DNA of 64,000 bases from Rhizobacter sp. OV335 (GTDB taxonomy: Bacteria; Pseudomonadota; Gammaproteobacteria; Burkholderiales; Burkholderiaceae_C): contig NZ_FRCQ01000012.1 in the NCBI RefSeq assembly GCF_900142965.1, positions 1 to 64,000 of the forward strand, in the 5' to 3' direction. Shown here piece by piece: positions 35,061-41,116 of the stretch. Under the pieces are notes generated by a model. That model did no database searches and was not told the DNA's origin. It was given only the letters and a program-made list of their open reading frames with translations. The number at the start of each line of letters is the position of its first letter. The stretch's first letter is position 1. The position numbers and the translations under genes are program-made.

Positions 35061-36344
35061 TCAGCGGCCGGGCCGGCGGCGCAGCAGCGCGTGCAGCGCG
35101 ATCGCACCGAAGGTCGCGGTGCCGATGCCGCCGAGCGTCAGGCCGCCGAACTTCAGCGTGTAGTCGCCGGTACCGAGGATCAGCGTGACCGCGGCGACGA
35201 TCAGGTTGGTGTTGTCACCGAAGTCGACCCGGTTGTCGACCCAGATCTTGGCGCCGGCCACCGCGATCAGCCCGAACACGACGATGCTGACGCCGCCCAT
35301 CACCGCCAGCGGGATCGCCTGGATCAGCGCGCCGAACTTCGGGCTGAAGCCGAGCACGATCGCGATCAGCGCGGCCACCACGAACATCGCGGTCGAGTAG
35401 ATCTTGGTCGCAGCCATCACGCCGATGTTCTCGGCATAGGTGGTCACGCCGGTGCCGCCGCTCGCGCCGCTGACCATCGTCGCGAGGCCGTCGCCGATGA
35501 AGGCGCGGCCCATCAGCGCGTCGAGCGGCTTGCCGGTCATCGCGCCCACCGCCTTCAGGTGACCGAGGTTCTCGGCCGCCAGGATCACCGCGACCGGCGC
35601 GATCAGCAGCATCGCGTCGGCCTGGAACACCGGCGTGGCGAAGCCGGGCAAGCCGAACCACGCGGCCGCGGCGACGCCCGACAGGTCGAGCGGCTTGCCC
35701 AGTCCGAGGCCGTTGGCCAGCACGGCATAGATGACGCTCGCGACCAGCAGGCCGACCAGGATCAGCAGCCGCTGCGTCATGCCGCGGGTGTAGACCGCGA
35801 CCACGCCGACGCTCAGGAAGGTGACGGCCTGCATCCAGGCGTCGAATGGCGTCGGCGCCATGTTCTTGATCGGCACGCCGGCCAGGTTCAGGCCGATCAC
35901 CGCGACCACCGCGCCGGTGACGACCGGCGGCATCAGCGATTCGATCCACGCGGTGCCGGCGGCCGTGACCGCCAGCCCGATCAGCAGCACGACGGCGCCG
36001 CAGGCGACGATGCCGCCGAGCGCCGCGCCCAGGTTGGCATTCGGCCCATGGCCGCCATAGCCGCTGGCGGCGATGACGACCCCGATGAACGCGAAGCTCG
36101 AGCCCAGGTAGCTCGGCACCTTGCCGCCGACGACCACGAAGAAGATCAGCGTGCCGATGCCGCTCATCAGGATCGCGACGTTCGGGTCGAACCCCATCAG
36201 CAGCGGCGCCAGCACGGTGGCGCCGAACATCGCGATCACGTGCTGCACGCCCATCGCGAAGGTCTGCGGCCACGGCAGCCGCTCGTCGGGCGCGACGACC
36301 ACGCCGGGTTGGGCGCTTCGAACGCGCCAGGTGGGAAGGGACAT
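35061..36344 (-). CDS. NCS2-family nucleobase permease (UraA/RutG type)
   Basis: A 427-residue NCS2 (nucleobase:cation symporter-2) permease with about 12-14 helices. Family motifs: QHVIAMFGATVLAPLLMG near the N-terminus, AENLGHLKAVGAMTG (the Q/E-x-P-like substrate region) around residue 255 and SGASGGTGVTTYAENIGV around 290. Uracil or another pyrimidine is the likeliest substrate. AGGAG is 8 bases upstream of the ATG on the minus strand. It stands 114 bp upstream of the diguanylate cyclases on the same strand without a clear terminator between. Confidence 0.92.
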   Translation of the reverse strand: MSLPTWRVRSAQPGVVVAPDERLPWPQTFAMGVQHVIAMFGATVLAPLLMGFDPNVAILMSGIGTLIFFVVVGGKVPSYLGSSFAFIGVVIAASGYGGHGPNANLGAALGGIVACGAVVLLIGLAVTAAGTAWIESLMPPVVTGAVVAVIGLNLAGVPIKNMAPTPFDAWMQAVTFLSVGVVAVYTRGMTQRLLILVGLLVASVIYAVLANGLGLGKPLDLSGVAAAAWFGLPGFATPVFQADAMLLIAPVAVILAAENLGHLKAVGAMTGKPLDALMGRAFIGDGLATMVSGASGGTGVTTYAENIGVMAATKIYSTAMFVVAALIAIVLGFSPKFGALIQAIPLAVMGGVSIVVFGLIAVAGAKIWVDNRVDFGDNTNLIVAAVTLILGTGDYTLKFGGLTLGGIGTATFGAIALHALLRRRPGR

Positions 36345-36423
36345 CGCGTTGCTCCTGTGTTCTTCTGATCGATCGCACCCGGGGCGGTGCGCGACGCAGT
36401 GTAGGAGCGCGGCGGAAACGAGT

Positions 36424-36461
36424 CACCCGGGCCGGCACCGATGGTCGGCGCCGCCCGGGTG
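36424..36461. repeat. GC-rich inverted repeat upstream of the nucleobase permease
   Basis: CACCCGGGC at 36424-36432 and GCCCGGGTG at 36453-36461 pair perfectly, extended inward by GGC/GCC. It lies between the terminator of the small gene pair and the permease start, so it could act as an extra terminator or a leader structure of the permease. Confidence 0.4.
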
Positions 36462-36486
36462 GCGGTGGAACGTTCTGACGGATGTG

Positions 36487-36553
36487 AAAAAAGAGGGGAA
36501 ACGGGACAGGTGCCGGGGGCTCGCTCTCATCCACCCCGGCTTGCCCGTTCCCC
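36487..36553 (-). terminator. Minus-strand intrinsic terminator of the small gene pair
   Basis: An imperfect stem of roughly 20 bp pairs 36495-36518 (GGGGAAACGGG ... GCCGGGG) with 36534-36553 (CCCCGGC ... CCCGTTCCCC). Read on the minus strand it is followed by six T residues (complement of 36487-36492), the full layout of an intrinsic terminator, 25 bp after the stop codon of the small gene at 36579. Confidence 0.7.
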
Positions 36554-36578
36554 CTTGGACGTCACATACGTCGAGAAA

Positions 36579-36755
36579 TCAACGCGCGGCGCGGACGCTG
36601 CCGGGCGGCGGGAACAGTGAAAGCTGCGCCGGAGCGCGGTTCGATTGCAGGACCTTGAACGACCGGTCGGTGCTGTTGCCGGCCTGCGGTGTGATGCGCG
36701 TCACGCTCGGCGTCGTCGCCGGGCGGACCATCAGGTGTTCGGTGCGCGGTGCCAT
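36579..36755 (-). CDS. Small protein of unknown function (second of pair)
   Basis: A 58-residue basic protein without hydrophobic segments, containing HLMVRPATTP and QLSLFPPPG. The ATG has AAGGGG about 7 bases upstream, and the gene begins 11 bp after the stop of the preceding small gene. A well-formed terminator 25 bp downstream supports a real minus-strand transcription unit. I do not recognise the family; length and composition alone would not justify the call. Confidence 0.5.
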   Translation of the reverse strand: MAPRTEHLMVRPATTPSVTRITPQAGNSTDRSFKVLQSNRAPAQLSLFPPPGSVRAAR

Positions 36756-36766
36756 CGCGGGCCCCT

Positions 36767-37003
36767 TCAGTGGCCGACCAGCCACTGGCTGGGCGCGAAC
36801 TCGCTCGGGCGCACGGTGACCATCTCGGCCGCGGCCGGCGACAGCACGTTGGCGGCGCGTGCCAGCCAGTGCCGCACGTTGCCGCCGCCCTGTCCGGTGG
36901 CCGGCTGGGCCAGGCGCAGCAGCGACGAGGCGCCACCGCGGCAGCTCGGGGTCGCCGGGCGGGCCCGGCGGGATGAGGGGGTACGACGATGGAACAGCGG
37001 CAT
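36767..37003 (-). CDS. Small protein of unknown function (first of pair)
   Basis: A 78-residue basic protein, Arg/Pro/Ser-rich in the first 30 residues, with a C-terminal half that could form helices (LLRLAQPA, VRHWLARAANVLSPAAAEMV). AAGGA lies about 10 bases before the ATG. A sigma-54-like promoter can be read about 80 bp upstream. No family recognised; called because of its position, ribosome binding site and shared terminator. Confidence 0.45.
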   Translation of the reverse strand: MPLFHRRTPSSRRARPATPSCRGGASSLLRLAQPATGQGGGNVRHWLARAANVLSPAAAEMVTVRPSEFAPSQWLVGH

Positions 37004-37084
37004 GGCAACGACGTCCTTGTGTTGGAGCTGCTGCCGGCGTGTAGCGGGAGAGTCACCGGACTGGCAGTCTGTACGCACTCAAGC

Positions 37085-37099
37085 GCAGCTTCCATGCCA
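37085..37099 (-). promoter_or_regulatory. Sigma-54-like promoter, minus strand
   Basis: On the minus strand this reads TGGCATGGAAGCTGC: the invariant GG and GC dinucleotides are separated by 10 bases and the -24 box matches TGGCACG at 6 of 7. Transcription would start near 37073 and run into the two small genes. No enhancer-binding-protein gene is next to it, so this is a candidate only. Confidence 0.3.
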
Positions 37100-37279
37100 G
37101 CCTGGTTTGCCGGGTTGCAAGCCCTCTGCGGACGAAAAATGCCGTGCGGTGCCCTGCTCACCGTCCGAATTTGGGCCAGACGGTAAGGTCGCGGTTACAG
37201 ACTTGACCGGATTCGTCGATCCGCCGCACTAAATTCAAGAGGGTCGGTGACCGCTCGGGGTCCCTGTCGTGCCACTCAT

Positions 37280-38155
37280 CTATTTGGCACGCACGTGCTC
37301 GACGACGGCCGTGATGCTTTGCGCATCCGACAGCACCCGCCGGTGGCCGAGGCCGCGGGTGGTCGCCAGCCGGGCATCGGGCAACGCCTGTTGCAGCGCC
37401 TGGCTGCCGGCCAGCGGCGCGACGCGGTCGCCCTCGTCGTGCAGCAGCAGCGTCGGTTGGGCCAGCCGCGGGCCCAGCCAGGCGGGCTCGAACTGCTGCA
37501 GAGGCACGCCTTCGCGGCGCTCGATCGCGGCGCGCATGCGCTCGGCCAGGCCGGCGCCCAGGCCGAAGCTGCCGCTGAACCAGTCCAGGAAGAGCCCGGG
37601 CGGCGGCGACGGCGCGATCAGCGCCAGGCGTTTCACCGGCAGGCCGCTGGCGGCGGCGTGGCTGGCCGCCAGTGCGCCCAGCGAATGCCCGACCACCGCG
37701 TGCAGCGGGCCGAGCCGGGCCGAGGCCGCCCACAGCGCGCGCACGAACTGCGGCAGCGTCGAACGCCACGCGGCGCTGCGACCGTGCGCCGGGAAATCCA
37801 GCAGCACCGGCGCGAAGCCGGCCGCCGCCAGCGCGTCGCCGAGCGGCTGCATCTGCAGCGCGTCGCCCGCCCAGCCGTGCACCAGCAGCACGGTCGGCAG
37901 CCCGGTGGGCAGGTCGGCCCGGCGGTAGACCGCGACCGTGCCGTGCTCGAACGGCCAGTGCGACAGCTGCCAGCCGGCCGGCACCGCACGCCGCCGCGCG
38001 GCGAGCTTCAGCGGCAGCGGCGTGAAGAACAGCCGCAGCGCGAGCCGCGTGCCGAGCCGGGGCGACAGCGTCTGCATGCCGCGCAGCGCGCGGCCGAGCC
38101 AGCGGGTGCTGCGGTTGGCGGCGTAGAAGGTGGTGGCGGGGTTGGGCGTGCTCAT
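37280..38155 (-). CDS. Alpha/beta-fold hydrolase
   Basis: A 291-residue alpha/beta hydrolase with the oxyanion stretch VLLVHGWAGD and the nucleophile elbow GHSLG (serine near residue 160), an acidic residue in LLLHDEGDRVAPL and a terminal catalytic histidine in RGLGHRRVL. No signal peptide, so it is cytoplasmic or membrane-associated. It overlaps the 38-residue peptide gene by one base (TGATG), a sign of translational coupling, and both lie downstream of a TetR-type operator. The substrate (ester, lipid or lactone) cannot be told. Confidence 0.88.
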   Translation of the reverse strand: MSTPNPATTFYAANRSTRWLGRALRGMQTLSPRLGTRLALRLFFTPLPLKLAARRRAVPAGWQLSHWPFEHGTVAVYRRADLPTGLPTVLLVHGWAGDALQMQPLGDALAAAGFAPVLLDFPAHGRSAAWRSTLPQFVRALWAASARLGPLHAVVGHSLGALAASHAAASGLPVKRLALIAPSPPPGLFLDWFSGSFGLGAGLAERMRAAIERREGVPLQQFEPAWLGPRLAQPTLLLHDEGDRVAPLAGSQALQQALPDARLATTRGLGHRRVLSDAQSITAVVEHVRAK

Positions 38156-38271
38156 CAGAAGCAACCGAAATCGGCGTTGCTGCGCGGCACCGCGGCGACC
38201 ACGCGCCACAACGACAGCGCGCCGCGCAGCAGCACACCAACGACCAGGGCGGACAGGGCAATCATCAGCAT
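38155..38271 (-). CDS. 38-residue single-span membrane peptide
   Basis: A very short open frame with a strong ribosome binding site (AGGAG, 7 bases before the ATG on the minus strand). The product begins MLMIALSALVVGVLLRGALS, one hydrophobic helix of about 20 residues, followed by a short basic tail ending in a cysteine-containing FGCF. Its stop TGA overlaps the hydrolase ATG by one base. A 22-bp TetR-type palindrome lies 14 bp upstream of its start, so this small gene is the first in the controlled operon. It may tether or regulate the hydrolase at the membrane (inference). Confidence 0.65.
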   Translation of the reverse strand: MLMIALSALVVGVLLRGALSLWRVVAAVPRSNADFGCF

Positions 38272-38284
38272 GGCAATCTCCTTG

Positions 38285-38306
38285 ATTTCGCACGAACGTG
38301 CGAAAT
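38285..38306. promoter_or_regulatory. TetR-type operator before the small peptide/hydrolase operon
   Basis: ATTTCGCACG and CGTGCGAAAT form a perfect inverted repeat of 10-bp arms with a 2-bp spacer (AA). It lies between the regulator gene and the peptide gene, 14 bp upstream of the peptide start codon. Confidence 0.75.
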
Positions 38307-38340
38307 TGGTCGACGAGAAAAGAAAACGGTGGCGGTCATG

Positions 38341-38943
38341 TCAAGGCTGGAGCGATCGGATGATTCGTTCGTAGGCCGACCAGCAGCGGTCGGCGGCGCG
38401 TGGTTCGCGCAGGAAGCGGGCTTCGCGCATCAGTGCGACGAACAGGCCGTCCATCTCGAACACGAGCTGGTCGGCGTCGGTGCCGGCGCGCAGGTGGCCG
38501 GCGTCGATGGCCTGGATCACGGTGCGCTTGAGCGCGCTGCGCCAGCGCATCACGTGGTCGAGCAGCAGGTCGCGCAGCGGGCCCTCGCGGTCGTCGAACT
38601 CGAACGCGCCGGCGCAGTACAGGCAGCCGGTGCGGATCTCGACATCGCGGGCGCGCTGCAGCCACAGCCGCATGATCGCGTTCAGCCGCGGCAGGCCGCG
38701 CGGCTCGCGCATCGCCGGGACGAAGACGTCCTGCAGGAAGCGGCGGTCGTATTCGTCGATCACCGCGATCTGCAGCGCCTCGCGCGAACCGACGCGCGAG
38801 AACACGCCGCTCTTCGACAGCCCGAGGCGCTTGGCGACCTCGCCGATCGTCAGGCTGTCGAGCCCGTCGGAGGCGGCCATGCCGAGCGCGGTGTCGAGGA
38901 TGGCGGCGAGCGTGAGCCCGCTGCGTTCCGTTCGGGTTTCCAT
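38341..38943 (-). CDS. TetR/AcrR-family transcriptional repressor
   Basis: A 200-residue regulator. The N-terminal HTH (about residues 28-50) reads LTIGEVAKRLGLSKSGVFSRVGSREAL; the rest is the helical ligand-binding/dimerisation domain, with a C-terminal dimer region and two nearby cysteines in RTGCLYCAG that could be redox- or metal-sensitive. It sits immediately upstream of the small peptide - hydrolase operon, and copies of the same 22-bp palindrome lie just before its own start and before that operon, so autorepression and operon repression are likely. The ligand is unknown. Confidence 0.92.
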   Translation of the reverse strand: METRTERSGLTLAAILDTALGMAASDGLDSLTIGEVAKRLGLSKSGVFSRVGSREALQIAVIDEYDRRFLQDVFVPAMREPRGLPRLNAIMRLWLQRARDVEIRTGCLYCAGAFEFDDREGPLRDLLLDHVMRWRSALKRTVIQAIDAGHLRAGTDADQLVFEMDGLFVALMREARFLREPRAADRCWSAYERIIRSLQP

Positions 38944-38950
38944 CGGCGCA

Positions 38951-38972
38951 ATTTAGCACGGTCGTGCGAAGT
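38951..38972. promoter_or_regulatory. TetR-type operator before the regulator gene
   Basis: ATTTAGCACG, spacer GT, then CGTGCGAAGT: 18 of the 20 arm bases agree with the palindrome at 38285-38306. It lies 7 bp upstream of the regulator start codon, so bound protein would block its own transcription. Confidence 0.7.
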
Positions 38973-39070
38973 GTCAAGCCCCCGTCGACAGGTACTGTGG
39001 GGCCGTGGTACACCGCGTGGCGGTGCACGCGACGGAGGTGGCGCACTGTTCGAGGGAGAGGAGCCGATCG

Positions 39071-40912
39071 ATGGCGCTGCCTGATGACGGATCGCGCATG
39101 CGCTGGCTGGTGGTCGGCCTGTGGCTGGTCGTGGTCGCCCTGCTGGCGGGGCTGAGCGCGTTCAGCGCCGACACGCTGTCGGCCGCCCGCGCGTACGTGG
39201 GTGGCGAGAGCCAGTGGTCCAAGGGCCAGAAGGATGCCATCTACCACCTCTTCCGCTACACCGAATCGCATGCCGAGGCCGACTACCAGCGCCACCTGGC
39301 GGCGCTCTCGGTGCCGCAGGGCGACCGGATGGCGCGGCTCGAACTCGACAAGCCCTTGCCCGACATGGCCGTGGTGCGCAGCGGCTTCCTGCAAGGCGGC
39401 AACCACCCGGACGACATCGACGCGCTCGCCCGCCTCTACCGGCGCTTTCGCCATGTCGGCTTCATGGCCGAGGCGATCGCCGCCTGGGTCGAGGGCGATG
39501 CGCAGATCGACGAGTTGAGCGCGCTCGGCCGCGAGATGCATGCCCGCATCCAGGCCGGGGACACGGGCTCGCCGGAGCTGCGTTTGCTGGTAGGGCGGAT
39601 CCCGTCGTTGAGCGAGCGCCTGACCGAACTGGCCGTGCGCTTCTCGGGCTCGCTGGGCGAGGCTTCACGCATCACGCGCCGGCTGGTGACGACGGCGACG
39701 CTGCTGCTCGGCGCACTGCTGGCCGGTGCCGGCGTGTGGCTGACGATGCGCATGCACCACGCCCAGCGGCGCGCCGAGCACGCGCTGCGCGAGAGCAACG
39801 AGCGGCTCGCGACGGCGGCCGAGGGTGCGCACATCGGCGTGTTCGACTGGGATGTCGACCACGACCGCGTGCAACTCGATGCGCGCGCGGCGGCGCACTA
39901 CGGGCTCGACGACGAGCCGGGTCCGCGCGACGGCGCACGGTTGTCGGGCGAGCGGGTCGACCCCGAGGACTTGCCCGCGCTGCGCGCCGCGCTCGCGCGG
40001 GCGGTGCATGGCGACGAGCTGGTCGCGTTGCGCTACCGCGTGCTGCTGCCCGATGGCCGGGTGCGCCACCTCGAGATGAACGCGCGACGCCGCGAGCAGG
40101 GCGCCGGTCGGCGCGTGGTCGGGCTGCTGTGGGACGTCAGCGACGACGTGGAAGCAGAGCAGCTGCGCCTGGACAAGCAGGCCGCCGACCGCGCGAACCA
40201 GGCCAAGACGCAGTTCCTGTCGCGCGTGAGCCATGAGCTGCGCACGCCGCTGAACGCGGTGCTGGGGTTTGCGCAGCTGTTGCAGACCGACGGCCGCGAG
40301 CCGCTGACGAGCCGGCAGGCCGCCAGGCTGCAGCACGTGCTCGACAGCGGCCAGCACCTGCTGGAACTGATCAACGAGCTGCTGGACCTGACGAGCATCG
40401 AGGACGGCGCGCTCGCGCTGTCGAGCCGCGACATCCCGCTCGCGCCGGTGCTGGGCGCGAGCCTGCGGCAGGTCGAGCCGCTCGCGCTGTCGATGGGCGT
40501 CACGCTGGCGATCGACGGCGCGCAGGCGCTGGCGGTGCACGCCGATCCGCGCCGGCTTGAGCAGGTGTTCTCGAACCTGCTGTCGAACGCGGTCAAGTAC
40601 AACCGCGCGGGCGGCCGGGCCTGGGTGCATTGCGCGCAGGACGGCGCGCATGCGGTGGTGACGGTGCACGATACCGGCATCGGCATCGACGCCGGCAAGC
40701 TCGCGCAGCTCTACCAGCCGTTCAACCGATTGGGTGCCGAGAACACGCCGGTACCGGGCAGCGGGCTCGGCCTCGTGATCACGCGACAGCTGCTGCAGCG
40801 CATGGGCGCGACGATGAGCGTCGAGAGCGAGCGGGGCAGCGGAACGCGGGTGCGGGTGAGCCTGCCGCTGGCGCGGGTGAAGCGGCAGGAGGTGGTGCTG
40901 GAGGGGCGATGA
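39071..40912 (+). CDS. Membrane sensor histidine kinase with PAS domain
   Basis: A 613-residue kinase. Two membrane helices (about 10-32 and 204-225) flank a periplasmic, mainly helical sensor region of about 170 residues. A PAS-like domain (about 240-365) follows, then HisKA with phospho-acceptor H388 in VSHELRTPLNAVLGF and HATPase_c (about 490-600, SNAVKYNRAGG, GSGLGLVI). There is no receiver domain and no response-regulator gene nearby, so the partner is elsewhere. The kinase core is very similar to that of the hybrid kinase at 28221 (shared SHELRTPLNAVLGFAQLL and PFNRLGAE). GAGGAG lies 8 bases before the ATG. Confidence 0.9.
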   Translation: MALPDDGSRMRWLVVGLWLVVVALLAGLSAFSADTLSAARAYVGGESQWSKGQKDAIYHLFRYTESHAEADYQRHLAALSVPQGDRMARLELDKPLPDMAVVRSGFLQGGNHPDDIDALARLYRRFRHVGFMAEAIAAWVEGDAQIDELSALGREMHARIQAGDTGSPELRLLVGRIPSLSERLTELAVRFSGSLGEASRITRRLVTTATLLLGALLAGAGVWLTMRMHHAQRRAEHALRESNERLATAAEGAHIGVFDWDVDHDRVQLDARAAAHYGLDDEPGPRDGARLSGERVDPEDLPALRAALARAVHGDELVALRYRVLLPDGRVRHLEMNARRREQGAGRRVVGLLWDVSDDVEAEQLRLDKQAADRANQAKTQFLSRVSHELRTPLNAVLGFAQLLQTDGREPLTSRQAARLQHVLDSGQHLLELINELLDLTSIEDGALALSSRDIPLAPVLGASLRQVEPLALSMGVTLAIDGAQALAVHADPRRLEQVFSNLLSNAVKYNRAGGRAWVHCAQDGAHAVVTVHDTGIGIDAGKLAQLYQPFNRLGAENTPVPGSGLGLVITRQLLQRMGATMSVESERGSGTRVRVSLPLARVKRQEVVLEGR

Positions 40913-40974
40913 GTGCTTGTTCGTCTTTGTGCGCGAAGCTGCCTCATCTGAACGGATAGGTCGTGCTCAATTGC

Positions 40975-41099
40975 CAATTCAGATAGGTCCCGTTATTGGG
41001 CGGTCTGCACGGTTCCTGCGCAATTCAGCAATCAGGTGAATTGTCATCATGAATTGACATCATTGATGGCGCGGATAGAGTCGCGAGCAGTCTGAATTG
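40975..41099. promoter_or_regulatory. Array of TGAATTG boxes upstream of the Rhs locus
   Basis: Five copies of TGAATTG or its reverse complement occur at 40975-40981, 41021-41027, 41037-41043, 41050-41056 and 41093-41099. The third and fourth are part of a 13-bp direct repeat (TGAATTGTCATCA then TGAATTGACATCA at 41037-41062). The second and third form an inverted repeat with a 9-bp spacer. The surrounding sequence is AT-rich for this genome. Probably a regulator-binding array in front of the gene at 41117. Confidence 0.55.
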
Positions 41100-41116
41100 G
41101 TCATTGGGGGGATTCC

